Assembly: GCF_001884235.1 (NCBI RefSeq)
Contig: NZ_MAOI01000015.1
Coordinates: forward strand, 1 to 64,000
Reading direction: 5' to 3'
DNA length: 64,000 bases
From: Bacillus paramycoides
GTDB lineage: Bacteria; Bacillota; Bacilli; Bacillales; Bacillaceae_G
In this document: positions 43,465-51,679 of the stretch, piece by piece
How positions within the stretch are numbered: the first letter of the stretch is position 1
Layout of the letters: each line of letters starts with the position of its first letter
Program-made: the position numbers and the translations under genes
Notes under the pieces: model-generated
Database searches by the model: none
The model's input: only the letters and a program-made list of their open reading frames with translations
Told to the model about the DNA's origin: nothing

Positions 43465-44664
43465 ATGTTAGAAAATCAAATTAATGAAAGATCATTGTTA
43501 TTGCATAAAGAGTTAGTAGGGAAAATTGAGATTACAAGTAAAGTAGAAGTGAATTCAGCGGATGATTTAAGCCTGACTTATACACCAGGCGTAGCAGAGT
43601 CTTGTAAAGCAATTGCAGCAGATGAAGAAACAGTGTATGACTATACAGCAAGAGGGAATATGGTTGCAGTCGTTTCAGATGGAACAGCAGTACTTGGCTT
43701 AGGGAATATTGGACCGAAAGCGGCTATGCCTGTTATGGAAGGGAAAAGTATTTTATTTAAGAAGTTTGCGAATGTAGATGCTTTCCCGCTATGTTTAGGG
43801 ACGACTGATGTGGATGAAATCGTTACCCTTGTAAAAAATTTGGAGCCTACATTTGCAGGTATTAATTTAGAAGATATTGCAGCACCACGTTGCTTTGAAA
43901 TTGAAAAACGATTAAAAGAAGAAACTAATATTCCTGTATTTCATGATGATCAACATGGGACGGCTATTGTCGTTTTAGCAGCTGTTATTAATGCATTAAA
44001 AGTCGTAAGTAAACAAATGGATAATGTGAAAATTGTTATTAACGGTGCGGGTTCGGCAGGAATTGCAATTGGAAAATTATTGTTAAAAGCTGGTGCAAAG
44101 CACATTACGTTAGTTAGTTTAGAAGGTATTGTTTGTGAAGGTGAAACATGGATGAACGAAGCACAAATCGAAGTTTCGAAAAAGACAAATCGAGAATATG
44201 TACGTGGAACATTAAAGGAAGCGATTCATCAGGCTGATATTTTCATTGGTGTATCAGCTCCTAACGTATTAACCAAAGAGCTTGTACAGTCGATGAATGA
44301 GAAAGCAATTGTATTTGCAATGGCGAATCCAATTCCAGAAATCTTCCCTGAGGATGCACTAGAGGCTGGGGCAGCTGTAGTAGGAACTGGGCGTTCTGAC
44401 TACTCGAATCAAGTAAATAATGTATTGGCGTTTCCTGGTATATTCCGTGGTGCGTTAGATGTGCGCGCGACGGATATTACAGAAGAGATGAAATTAGCGG
44501 CAGCATATGGAATCGCTAACATTATTACGGATGAAGAGCGTAATGCGAATTATGTCATTCCAAATCCATTAGATAAAAGAGTTGTTCCAAGTGTTGCAGA
44601 AGCAGTAGCAAAAGCAGCCATTGATTCAGGAGTGGCACAAATTACGAAAATGCCAAGTTATTAA
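43465..44664 (+). CDS. Malic enzyme
   Basis: A 399-residue malic enzyme that oxidatively decarboxylates malate to pyruvate. Motifs: TPGVAESCKAIA with the catalytic Tyr just before (LTYTPG), VVSDGTAVLGLGNIGPKA, the metal-binding LEDIAAPRCFEIE and FHDDQHGTAIV, and the Rossmann NAD(P) motif INGAGSAGIAIGKLLL. The size fits the short bacterial type (YtsJ-like) rather than the 560-residue types. Cofactor choice is not certain; B. subtilis YtsJ uses NADP. GGGGAG precedes the ATG. With the MaeN-type importer just upstream it completes a path from external malate to pyruvate. Confidence 0.93.
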   Translation: MLENQINERSLLLHKELVGKIEITSKVEVNSADDLSLTYTPGVAESCKAIAADEETVYDYTARGNMVAVVSDGTAVLGLGNIGPKAAMPVMEGKSILFKKFANVDAFPLCLGTTDVDEIVTLVKNLEPTFAGINLEDIAAPRCFEIEKRLKEETNIPVFHDDQHGTAIVVLAAVINALKVVSKQMDNVKIVINGAGSAGIAIGKLLLKAGAKHITLVSLEGIVCEGETWMNEAQIEVSKKTNREYVRGTLKEAIHQADIFIGVSAPNVLTKELVQSMNEKAIVFAMANPIPEIFPEDALEAGAAVVGTGRSDYSNQVNNVLAFPGIFRGALDVRATDITEEMKLAAAYGIANIITDEERNANYVIPNPLDKRVVPSVAEAVAKAAIDSGVAQITKMPSY

Positions 44665-44667
44665 TAG

Positions 44668-44702
44668 TAAAAAGCAGTGCCTTTAAGGCACTGCTTTTTT
44701 GA
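44668..44702 (+). terminator. Terminator after the malic enzyme gene
   Basis: AAAAAGCAGTGCC / GGCACTGCTTTTT with T-run. Confidence 0.93.
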
Positions 44703-44755
44703 GATAAGAAATCAAAATAATGAAGAAGAAGTGTAGAGTTATTCATGTCCCCTCA

Positions 44756-44839
44756 TTATTTATTTAATTCCATTGCAACTTGTTTACCATTTACTAAAAC
44801 CTCAGTTACTGCTACGATCACTTCTATCATTTTTCTCAT
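44756..44839 (-). CDS. 27-residue microprotein, paralogue 2
   Basis: A minus-strand ORF of 27 codons, beginning MRKMIEVIVAVTEVL and ending VNGKQVAMELNK, the same C-terminus as the microprotein at 34141. CGAGGAGAG precedes the ATG at a longer distance than in paralogue 1. The DNA upstream is also alike over roughly 100 bases, including a matching -10 box and BceR-like operator, so the whole transcription unit was duplicated. The function is unknown. Confidence 0.75.
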   Translation of the reverse strand: MRKMIEVIVAVTEVLVNGKQVAMELNK

Positions 44840-44879
44840 CTCTCGTCTCTCATCTCTCCTCGTTTCATTTCTTACTTTA

Positions 44880-44943
44880 AGTATAAGAGAAGAGAGAGAG
44901 TTCAACTATCGAAGTACGTGACGTCTAAATTACATTGTTGTAA
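44880..44943 (-). promoter_or_regulatory. BceR-like operator and promoter, copy 3 of 4
   Basis: On the minus strand, palindrome TTACA-ACAA-TGTAA (44930-44943), 44 bases, then TATACT (44880-44885), with CGATAGTTG at the same offset as copy 2. It drives microprotein paralogue 2. Confidence 0.75.
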
Positions 44944-44966
44944 GGAAGTGTTGCAGTTTTGTCACT

Positions 44967-45491
44967 TTACTCGGCATTGATTACAAACTGATTATAATAT
45001 TTTTCGTTCACATATATATTTAATACCCATAATCCAGATGAAGGTAATGATATTACGAGAGGGAGTTCTTTTATTGTAGTATCGACTATATTGGAAGTAG
45101 TCCAAGTTTGTTTGGAAGTTTCTTTTTGAAAGAGGATTGGTGTTGGAATTGTAGTACCTTGTTTTAACGCGATAATAGATAGTTTTCCGGTTGGCATTTC
45201 AGGATCTAGAAAGAACCACATTATTTCATTTTGTTCATTTGCGATGATGGGGCTATCAGCCATTGCGATTTTTCCTTCAATGCCCTTTAAAGGCATTTTT
45301 CCATCTACGAAGGATGGCGCTTCTTCCCAATTTACATCTTTTAAAACGCTAAGATGAAAAAAGGAAGGTGCGTTAGTTTGAGAGGATGCCGTTGCTATTA
45401 CTTCTTTTTTAGGCGCTTTTGAATCGGATTGCGGTTGCGCACAGCCAGTAATGAGGAAGGAGAAAAGTAGCATAGTTCCGATTTTTTTCAT
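44967..45491 (-). CDS. DUF4871-type lipoprotein
   Basis: A 174-residue lipoprotein with signal and lipobox FLITGC (Cys17), a short polar linker, then a beta-rich domain (SPIIANEQNEIMWFFLDPE; GLWVLNIYVNEKYYNQFVI) that matches DUF4871 as I remember it. The domain resembles an immunoglobulin-like fold and has no catalytic motif. The function is unknown. ATAGGAGTG precedes the ATG. Its stop codon is only 24 bases from the BceR-like operator of the microprotein, and I see no terminator between them, so transcription may run on into the microprotein unit. Confidence 0.75.
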   Translation of the reverse strand: MKKIGTMLLFSFLITGCAQPQSDSKAPKKEVIATASSQTNAPSFFHLSVLKDVNWEEAPSFVDGKMPLKGIEGKIAMADSPIIANEQNEIMWFFLDPEMPTGKLSIIALKQGTTIPTPILFQKETSKQTWTTSNIVDTTIKELPLVISLPSSGLWVLNIYVNEKYYNQFVINAE

Positions 45492-45564
45492 GGTGCCACA
45501 CTCCTATTTTTTATTGTTAGTGTAATTGTATTTGCTAGAAGGCGGGACAATTCCTTTAAATCAT

Positions 45565-45601
45565 AAAAAGAGGTCGTAAGTTTTGTGCGACCTCTTTTGA
45601 C
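45565..45601. terminator. Terminator after the EamA-family gene
   Basis: AAAAGAGGTCG / CGACCTCTTTT with A- and T-runs on both sides; the EamA gene on the minus strand ends here. Confidence 0.85.
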
Positions 45602-45606
45602 ATTAT

Positions 45607-46539
45607 CTATACTTGTTCAGTTGTAAAGGTTTGCTCCCTCTCTTTTTGAGGCATCGTTAAAAAAATAACAGAAAGAACGATACATACACCGCCTAATAAT
45701 TGATATGCTCCAAAAGATTCATTAAGCCAAGTAATTGAAACGATGGCAGCTACAAGTGGTTCAATGCTAGATAAAATACTTGTTTCGGTTGCTGCTAAGT
45801 ATTTAAGACTACCGATATAAAGAAGGAAAGAAAGAGTGCCACTTATAATGATAAGAATAAGCATAGAAAAAGTTTGGAGTGTGAAGGTTTGTGAAAGCTG
45901 ATTCCATCCAAACGAATGATTGCAAATAAGCAATGCAATCCCTCCAATTAACATTCCCCATCCAATTACTATTGTTGTTCCACATTCCTTAATAAGAGAA
46001 GCCGGATGAAGGGTATAAAATGCAAATCCAACTGCTGTTAATAGGCCAAAAATAATGGCTGCTTTAGATAAAACAATATTTTCAATTGAGCCGTTTGTAA
46101 TAATAAAGTATGTCCCTGTTAGAGCAGTTATAATTGCGAGTATTTGCATAGAAGCAGGTAATTTCTTTTGCTCAAACGCAACGTAAATTGTAATAAGAAC
46201 GGGACCTAGAAACTGAAATAGTGTTGCCGTGACGGCATTACTAATATGAACTGTTTCGATAAAAGCGTACTGGGCACCAAGCATGCCAAGAATAGAGAAA
46301 ATGAAAAGCTGTATAAAGTGTTTAGGCTGTTTCCAAATGTAAAATATGTTTTGTTTTTTAATAAGCAAGAAGGATAAAATGAATATTCCTGCGAGTAACA
46401 GGCGAATTGTTAAAAAATCAATTGATGATACGTTAGTATGTTGAAATAGCCACTGAATCATGGGACCAGATAATCCCCATAAAGTAGCTCCTGTAATAAT
46501 CATCATAAGTCCAATGCGTCTACTATTGTTCATTATCAT
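45607..46539 (-). CDS. EamA-family drug/metabolite transporter
   Basis: A 310-residue membrane protein with ten predicted transmembrane segments in two EamA repeats (first begins GLMMIITGATLWGLSGPMI; second GLLTAVGFAFYTLHPAS). Such carriers export amino acids, metabolites or toxic analogues. AGAGGAG lies before two close ATG codons (46539 and 46533), and either may be the start. It is transcribed divergently from a MocR-type regulator with about 115 bases between them, which suggests that the regulator controls it; MocR regulators respond to pyridoxal phosphate or amino-type ligands. Confidence 0.87.
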   Translation of the reverse strand: MIMNNSRRIGLMMIITGATLWGLSGPMIQWLFQHTNVSSIDFLTIRLLLAGIFILSFLLIKKQNIFYIWKQPKHFIQLFIFSILGMLGAQYAFIETVHISNAVTATLFQFLGPVLITIYVAFEQKKLPASMQILAIITALTGTYFIITNGSIENIVLSKAAIIFGLLTAVGFAFYTLHPASLIKECGTTIVIGWGMLIGGIALLICNHSFGWNQLSQTFTLQTFSMLILIIISGTLSFLLYIGSLKYLAATETSILSSIEPLVAAIVSITWLNESFGAYQLLGGVCIVLSVIFLTMPQKEREQTFTTEQV

Positions 46540-46602
46540 GCATCTCCTCTCTAGTATTTGATTTTTTATGTGTGACATGATAAAAGGAATTATATATAAC
46601 TT

Positions 46603-46624
46603 CTGGTACTGTAAAAAGTATCAG
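46603..46624. promoter_or_regulatory. Candidate operator in the EamA/MocR divergent region
   Basis: CTGGTACT (46603-46610), six bases, AGTATCAG (46617-46624): an inverted repeat with one mismatch, placed between the two divergent starts. It is the best operator candidate for the MocR protein. Confidence 0.45.
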
Positions 46625-46653
46625 ATTTTAGTTTTATTAAGGGGTCAGATATT

Positions 46654-48054
46654 ATGTTAGAATTAACGCCTAATTTAAATATGAATAGTAAAAAGGCATT
46701 GTACGTGCAATTGTATGAGTATATAAAAAAAGAAATTAAAGATGGAACGATTCCGGCTTTTACGAAGTTACCAGCTAAGCGAAAGTTAGCAACACATTTA
46801 CAAGTAAGTAAAAATACAGTAGAGGCGGCTTACGAGCAATTACTTGCAGAAGGTTATATTGAGTCAATTTCGAGAAAAGGTTACTTTGTGTGTGAAATTG
46901 AGCAAATGGTTTCTGTAGAAGGAAGCGAAGAGAGAATAGGGGAGGTACCATTTCAGGAAAAGAATTATAAATTTGATTTGACACAAACAGGAGTCGATAC
47001 GAATACTTTTCCGTTCACTATGTACCGCAAACTTATAAATGATGTATGGCAGCCACATAATAATGATTTGCTCTTTCTTGGGCACCCTCAAGGGGAAGTG
47101 AGCTTAAGAGAAGAAATTGCGAACTATTTGTATGAATCTAGAGGTGTGCGTTGTTCAGCTAGTCAAATCGTATTAGGAGCGGGAACACAAATATTAGTGA
47201 AGTTACTATTTCAATTGTTAAAGGGAAGCAATTATGCCGTTGAAAACCCAGGGTATCATAGGAAAATGGTTGTTTTTGAACAGGGAGAAAAAAGAGTTCA
47301 AATGTTATCTTTAGATAGGGATGGAATTTGTATTGCAGATTTAGAAAATAGTGATGCAAATGTTGTATTTGTAACTCCTTCTCATCAGTTCCCGTATGGA
47401 ATGATTATGCCTATCACGAGACGGATGCAGCTTTTACAATGGGCGAAGAAAGAAGAAGGTAGGTATATTATTGAAGATGATTACGATAGTGAATTTCGCT
47501 ATTCAGGAAAGCCAATACCGGCACTGCAAGGGCTAGATGCGGATGGGAAAGTTATTTATATGGGTACACTATCTAAAGCATTGTTGCCATCGTTACGGAT
47601 GAGCTATATGGTATTACCAAAGAATTTAATTAAAAAGTATCAAAAGGAATATTTGTTTTATACACAAAGTGTTTCAAGAATGGACCAAGAAGTGATTAGA
47701 AGGTTTTTAAATGAAGGACATTGGGAAAAACATATTCATAAAATGCGTGTCGTCTATCGAAAGAAGAGAGATCGGCTTGTTTTTGAAATAGAAAAGTATT
47801 TTTCTAATCGTGTTGAAGTGATAGGGGAAGATTCGGGATTACACATTTTATTAAAAGTGCATAATGGAATGCGAGAAGAAGAATTAATTAAAGAAGCAGC
47901 AAAATATAGTATTAAATTATATCCTGTTTCTACGTACTATAAAGACGGTACTGCACCTGAAAATATAGTTTTACTTGGGTTTGCGATTTTATCAGAAGAA
48001 GAAATTGCGAAAGCGATTCAATTATTAAATACGGCATGGTTTACAAGAAAGTAA
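46654..48054 (+). CDS. MocR-family transcriptional regulator (GntR-aminotransferase fusion)
   Basis: A 466-residue protein with an N-terminal GntR winged helix (about 10-78; LPAKRKLATHLQVSKNTVEA and AYEQLLAEGYIESISRKGYF) and a C-terminal class I aminotransferase-like domain. The PLP-binding lysine is in YMGTLSKALLPSLRMSY, and the IIEDDYDSEFRY motif that holds the PLP ring is intact. MocR proteins such as GabR and PdxR use the aminotransferase fold as a ligand sensor. AAGGGG precedes the ATG. The divergent EamA transporter gene is the likely target. Confidence 0.92.
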   Translation: MLELTPNLNMNSKKALYVQLYEYIKKEIKDGTIPAFTKLPAKRKLATHLQVSKNTVEAAYEQLLAEGYIESISRKGYFVCEIEQMVSVEGSEERIGEVPFQEKNYKFDLTQTGVDTNTFPFTMYRKLINDVWQPHNNDLLFLGHPQGEVSLREEIANYLYESRGVRCSASQIVLGAGTQILVKLLFQLLKGSNYAVENPGYHRKMVVFEQGEKRVQMLSLDRDGICIADLENSDANVVFVTPSHQFPYGMIMPITRRMQLLQWAKKEEGRYIIEDDYDSEFRYSGKPIPALQGLDADGKVIYMGTLSKALLPSLRMSYMVLPKNLIKKYQKEYLFYTQSVSRMDQEVIRRFLNEGHWEKHIHKMRVVYRKKRDRLVFEIEKYFSNRVEVIGEDSGLHILLKVHNGMREEELIKEAAKYSIKLYPVSTYYKDGTAPENIVLLGFAILSEEEIAKAIQLLNTAWFTRK

Positions 48055-48088
48055 AAAAACATCCTCATACATGAGAGGATGTTTTTTA
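48054..48088. terminator. Bidirectional terminator, convergent genes
   Basis: AAAAACATCCTC / GAGGATGTTTTT between the MocR gene (plus) and the GNAT gene (minus). Confidence 0.9.
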
Positions 48089-48601
48089 TTATTTATTTTC
48101 ATCTAGGAATAAGACCATATGCTCTTCATCCCAATATTGGCCGTTATATTTTAATGAGCGTTCTTGCACACCAAAAGTTTTAAAGCCTAATGACTCATAA
48201 AGTTTTTTTGCACCATCGTTGCCAACAACAACATCAAGCATAACTTGTTCTACTTCTAAAGATTTAGCAAGTTCAAGACATTCTTTAATAAGTGCTTTTC
48301 CTGCTCCAAGTCCGCGTGCTTTTGGAGACACGTATACTGAACCAATCTTTGCTTTATGTTCTTGTTTTACATATGGTTTCGTTTCCAATGTTGCAACTCC
48401 GATTAATTTTCCATCTTTAAATGCACCTAGTGTATAGTTTTCATCTTGTGCTAATTTTTGCGCTTTATATTCAATAGCACACTCTTTATTAATAATATCT
48501 TCATAAGAAGAGCTGAAAGCTTCAGGGTTTTGCTTTAATCCTTCTACGCGAAGTTCTAAGTAAATTTCCGCTTCGTCTTTTGTTAATACATGGATATCCA
48601 A
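48089..48601 (-). CDS. GNAT-family acetyltransferase, paralogue A
   Basis: A 170-residue GNAT enzyme with a complete fold: N-terminal ELRVEGLKQNPEAFSSSYED, the central strand IGVATLETKPYVKQEHKAKI, the acetyl-CoA loop VSPKARGLGAGKALIKE, and KKLYESLGFKTFGVQERSLK. The paralogue at 51791-52297 shares most of these segments almost verbatim, including the C-terminal YNGQYWDEEHMVLFL. A good ribosome binding site lies upstream on the minus strand (GGAGGG). The substrate is unknown; the type is often annotated as a peptide or small-amine acetyltransferase. Confidence 0.88.
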   Translation of the reverse strand: MDIHVLTKDEAEIYLELRVEGLKQNPEAFSSSYEDIINKECAIEYKAQKLAQDENYTLGAFKDGKLIGVATLETKPYVKQEHKAKIGSVYVSPKARGLGAGKALIKECLELAKSLEVEQVMLDVVVGNDGAKKLYESLGFKTFGVQERSLKYNGQYWDEEHMVLFLDENK

Positions 48602-48705
48602 TTATATCACCCTCCAAATCTTTGACAAATGTACCTTTATTTTATATTGAAATAAGAATAATTTCAAAAGCTTAGCTTATAATGGCTAGTTTTATGAACA
48701 AAATA

Positions 48706-48736
48706 ACACCAGTAGTGTTTACTACTACTGGTGATT
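48706..48736 (-). terminator. Terminator of the two-component operon
   Basis: CACCAGTAGTA / TACTACTGGTG type stem, followed on the minus strand by TTATTTTGTT. Confidence 0.75.
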
Positions 48737-48747
48737 TCACGCATATA

Positions 48748-50202
48748 TTATTCAAATGGTAGCTCAATTATAAATTCTGTTCCAACGTTTAATTCACTTG
48801 TAACTAGAATAGAACCGTTATGAAGTTCTACAATTTCTTTTGCAACAGCTAGTCCGATACCTTTTCCACCTGTAGCTCGTGTCCTAGATTTATCGACACG
48901 GTAAAAGCGATCGAAAATATGTAGGATATCTTCTTCAGGAATACCTTCTCCTTCATCTTGTACACTTATTGTAAAAGTATCCATATTTGTTCGTACACGA
49001 ATTGTTATGGAAGTGTTTTCTGGTGAATGTTGATAGGCGTTATGCAGTAAATTTAACATAACTTGTTCCATACGTCTTTCATCTATGCAAACTTCTAGGC
49101 CATCGTTACAGTATACATGGATTTTCATCTGTTTGTTTGTTAATGTTGTTTTTGTTTTTTCAACCATTCGCTCTAAAAATGGACTAAGGAGCATAGTTTG
49201 TTTTTTTATAACGAATTGGTGCTGCTCTAATTGTACAAGTATGAATAAATCTTGTATGAGATCCGTTATACTATCCGTTTCATCTTCGATAATCTGTAAA
49301 TATTCTTCACGTTCTTCCTTCGTTAAAGAGTCTCTCTGTGCCACTTTCGCATAGCCTTTCATGTAGGTCAATGGAGTTAATAGTTCATGGGCAACGCTAG
49401 CGAGAAATTCATTTCGTTCTTTTTTCATATACGTAAGTTCACTAGATAAATCTTCAATGGTCTTAGCTAAACTTCCGAGTTCATCATTACGTTTAATTCC
49501 TAATTGAATTGGTTTATTCAATTTCGGCATTTTTTCTGTTGCTCTTTTCATTTTTATAAGAGGATCTGTAACAACTCGAGAAAAAACAAAGACAGAAATA
49601 GTTGTTAAAATAAGCGTTAAAATACTAACGATGATGAATTGATTCATAAGTCTAAGTAACATCTTTTCTAAGAAGGATGTTTTTAAGAACATGTGTAAGT
49701 TACCATTAAAGTCTTCTGTTTTAATCGGGCTTACTGTTGAGATGAATTTTGATTTTTTCCAGTTCTTCTCTACTATTAAGCCATCTCTTTCAACAGGTTG
49801 TGTATTGCAATGAAGTTGTTTTTGTATATCTTGTGTTACAGTCGCTGAGGAAGACATGATTTTTCCATTACTATCAGTTATAACAATAACTATTTCAGAA
49901 TTAGTAAGTGCCTCTGTTTCCATTAAATCTTCAGCGGCATGTTCAATAGCGAAAGCAGGGGGTTCAGGGCGATTGAGACGTTCAGCATATTTTTTTCTCT
50001 CAGTGTATTTGTCGTATTTGCTCCATTTTGCACGCCGTTCAATCGTATCGCGATAGCGATTTCCTTTCTCTAAAAGAGAAAGGGTCTCTTCCTCAACCCG
50101 CATTTTTGAAAGGCTTTTATAAAAAGATACGAAAGCAATTGTTTCAATACATAAAGCTAATATTAAAAAGTATGTCCCAATTTTAAGGGAAAGTTTGCTC
50201 AT
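48748..50202 (-). CDS. Sensor histidine kinase
   Basis: A 484-residue kinase with TM1 at about 9-29, an extracellular domain of roughly 155 residues (a charged segment at 50-80, and IVIVITDSNGKIMSSSA like a Cache/PAS strand), TM2 at about 188-208, a HAMP domain (about 209-262), HisKA with phosphoacceptor His272 in FLASVAHELLTPLTYMKG, and HATPase_c (N-box NLLHNAYQHSP; DEGEGIPEED; FDRFYRVDKSRTRATGGKGI). The large sensor domain and HAMP set it apart from small intramembrane-sensing BceS-type kinases, so it is not the obvious partner of the BceR-like operators nearby. GGTGAG precedes the ATG. It follows the regulator gene by 68 bases. Confidence 0.92.
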   Translation of the reverse strand: MSKLSLKIGTYFLILALCIETIAFVSFYKSLSKMRVEEETLSLLEKGNRYRDTIERRAKWSKYDKYTERKKYAERLNRPEPPAFAIEHAAEDLMETEALTNSEIVIVITDSNGKIMSSSATVTQDIQKQLHCNTQPVERDGLIVEKNWKKSKFISTVSPIKTEDFNGNLHMFLKTSFLEKMLLRLMNQFIIVSILTLILTTISVFVFSRVVTDPLIKMKRATEKMPKLNKPIQLGIKRNDELGSLAKTIEDLSSELTYMKKERNEFLASVAHELLTPLTYMKGYAKVAQRDSLTKEEREEYLQIIEDETDSITDLIQDLFILVQLEQHQFVIKKQTMLLSPFLERMVEKTKTTLTNKQMKIHVYCNDGLEVCIDERRMEQVMLNLLHNAYQHSPENTSITIRVRTNMDTFTISVQDEGEGIPEEDILHIFDRFYRVDKSRTRATGGKGIGLAVAKEIVELHNGSILVTSELNVGTEFIIELPFE

Positions 50203-50270
50203 TTTCTCACCATGCCTTATTTCATATAAAGGGCCAGTGGTTTACTATTATTGTCCACTGACCAAATTAA

Positions 50271-50942
50271 TTATTCACATTTCCATTTGTAACCGACCTT
50301 ATAGACGGTTTCTAAGTAATCTTCAACTGGAAATCCTTTTTTGCGTAATTTATCACGGATATTACGAATATGTGAATCGATGGTTCTGTATTCGATGTCT
50401 GTTTGATAGCCCCAGATTTTTTCGATTAAATCGTCTCGGCTGTAAGCGCGGTTTGTATTTTGTAAAAACAGTCCGAGTAATGAAAATTCAATAGGAGTTA
50501 GGGAGATTTTTTCATCATAAACTGTAACAGTATGTTTCGTTTTATCCCACTCAATTCCATTGAAACTAACAAAGCCATCTTTCTTTGTGCGGCGTAATAT
50601 GGCCTCAATTCGTGCAACCAGTACATGCTCATCAAATGGTTTTGTAATATAATCATCTGCTCCCATCGTCAGGCCTTTAATCATATCATAATTTTGGTTG
50701 CGAGCCGTTAGCATAATAATTGGAACGTTGGAAAGTTGACGAATTTGATAGCAAGTATCCCAGCCATCCATATTTGGCATCATAACATCTAATAAAATAA
50801 TATCGAAGTCCTTTTGTTCAATTAATTCTAGCGCTTCAAGGCCAGATGTAGCCTTCATACAAAAATAGCCACGAGGGCTTAAGAGAAGATCTAGTAATCG
50901 TAACATACGTTCTTCATCGTCTACTAATAAAATTTTCACCAT
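50271..50942 (-). CDS. OmpR-family response regulator
   Basis: A 223-residue regulator with receiver phosphoacceptor Asp52 in FDIILLDVMMP, Lys in YITKPF, and a winged-helix output domain (about 128-222; LTPIEFSLLGLFLQ; IDSHIRNIRDKLRKKG; VYKVGYKWKCE). The ATG at 50942 is preferred because GGGGTG lies nine bases before it and MVKILLVDDEE is the usual start; a GTG four codons upstream is the alternative. It is co-transcribed with the kinase downstream. Targets are unknown. Confidence 0.92.
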   Translation of the reverse strand: MVKILLVDDEERMLRLLDLLLSPRGYFCMKATSGLEALELIEQKDFDIILLDVMMPNMDGWDTCYQIRQLSNVPIIMLTARNQNYDMIKGLTMGADDYITKPFDEHVLVARIEAILRRTKKDGFVSFNGIEWDKTKHTVTVYDEKISLTPIEFSLLGLFLQNTNRAYSRDDLIEKIWGYQTDIEYRTIDSHIRNIRDKLRKKGFPVEDYLETVYKVGYKWKCE

Positions 50943-51142
50943 AATCTTGTGCACCCCAAACTATTCATTCTACTTGTATAGTTTACATGAAAATAATAAA
51001 AAACTCTTTTTATGTGATTGAATGGAAGTTTGATTTTTTCTTTCAGGGCAATTGACATAAAAAATGCACTAGTTTTGCACAACTCTTTTTTATAATAGAA
51101 AACGTAGCGACACAAAATACCCTATGTTGCGACATAACGTCA
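50943..51142. other. Intergenic region, promoters of divergent units
   Basis: Between the response-regulator gene (minus) and a small plus-strand gene. TTGACA occurs at about 51053 and TATAAT at about 51090 but not at a standard distance from each other. I see no ORF here. Confidence 0.4.
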
Positions 51143-51166
51143 TGTCATTTTATTTATAAAATGACA
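51143..51166. repeat. 24-base perfect inverted repeat
   Basis: Arms TGTCATTTTAT and ATAAAATGACA with a two-base centre (TT). It has no T-run after it, so it is more like an operator or RNA hairpin than a terminator. It lies 110 bases before the small ORF at 51277. Confidence 0.7.
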
Positions 51167-51276
51167 ATTCCATTCTATTGTGTATGTGGGATAGAGAAGG
51201 TTTTCGTATTCACCTCGCATCGGATAAGAAAAAATTCCTATCTCACACTTTTTTTATTATAAAGGGGATTGTACAC

Positions 51277-51399
51277 ATGAGTAAAAAAGTAGAACGTTTA
51301 CAAAAAGAAAAGCAAGATCGTAATGCGATTGTAATGTGTGTTGCGGTATCTATGCTTATTATGATAAGTTGTGTAAATAAATTTTTCGGGATTTTATAA
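51277..51399 (+). CDS. 40-residue membrane small protein
   Basis: A plus-strand ORF of 40 codons with AAAGGGGA eight bases before the ATG and a strong terminator six bases after the stop. The product has a charged N-terminus (MSKKVERLQKEKQDRNA) and one hydrophobic helix (about 18-34), then NKFFGIL. This is the layout of a single-pass membrane microprotein with the N-terminus inside. I do not recognise the family. Confidence 0.65.
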   Translation: MSKKVERLQKEKQDRNAIVMCVAVSMLIMISCVNKFFGIL

Positions 51400-51403
51400 T
51401 AGA

Positions 51404-51445
51404 AAAAAAGCTTATTGCCTCTTAAGAAGCAATAAGCTTTTATTA
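51404..51445. terminator. Bidirectional terminator between two small genes
   Basis: AAAAGCTTATTGC / GCAATAAGCTTTT with A- and T-runs on both sides. It separates the converging small genes at 51277 (plus) and 51452 (minus). Confidence 0.92.
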
Positions 51446-51451
51446 TGCGTT

Positions 51452-51541
51452 CTATATAATAAACCAAGGTAGAATTGCTAACCCAGAAGTTACGATTGCT
51501 GTAGCAAATATTAAAACGATAGCTTGTTTGTTTTGTTTCAT
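51452..51541 (-). CDS. 29-residue hydrophobic microprotein
   Basis: A minus-strand ORF of 29 codons with GAGGAGAATATGAT before the ATG and a terminator after the stop. The product begins MKQNKQAIVLIFATAIV and ends SGLAILPWFII, almost entirely hydrophobic after a basic hexapeptide, so it is probably a membrane peptide. Its promoter is the fourth copy of the BceR-like layout; a shortened bcr1 repeat lies in the 5' untranslated region. Function unknown. Confidence 0.7.
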   Translation of the reverse strand: MKQNKQAIVLIFATAIVTSGLAILPWFII

Positions 51542-51584
51542 ATCATATTCTCCTCTACACATCAATTGAATGCTGTTCGTTCAC

Positions 51585-51673
51585 TTTATCCCGCTATTTG
51601 CGGCCCCGATTGGTGTGGGCTAATAATTAGTGGATGATGGACAAAACCCTCACTAATTAAAGTTTCACTTTAT
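51585..51673 (+). repeat. bcr1-like repeat, copy 3 (shortened)
   Basis: Begins TTTAT-CCCGCTATTTGCGG and ends GTTTCAC-TTTAT, the same ends as the full copy at 21780, but with about 70 internal bases missing. TTTAT is repeated at both ends. It sits between the BceR-like promoter and the microprotein it should drive. Confidence 0.75.
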
Positions 51674-51679
51674 ATTTTT

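Noticed and set aside
48748-50942. The OmpR-type pair as the BceRS regulator of the four shared promoters
   Set aside because: The kinase has a large extracellular domain and HAMP, unlike small BceS-type kinases, and no BceAB-type ABC transporter is adjacent.
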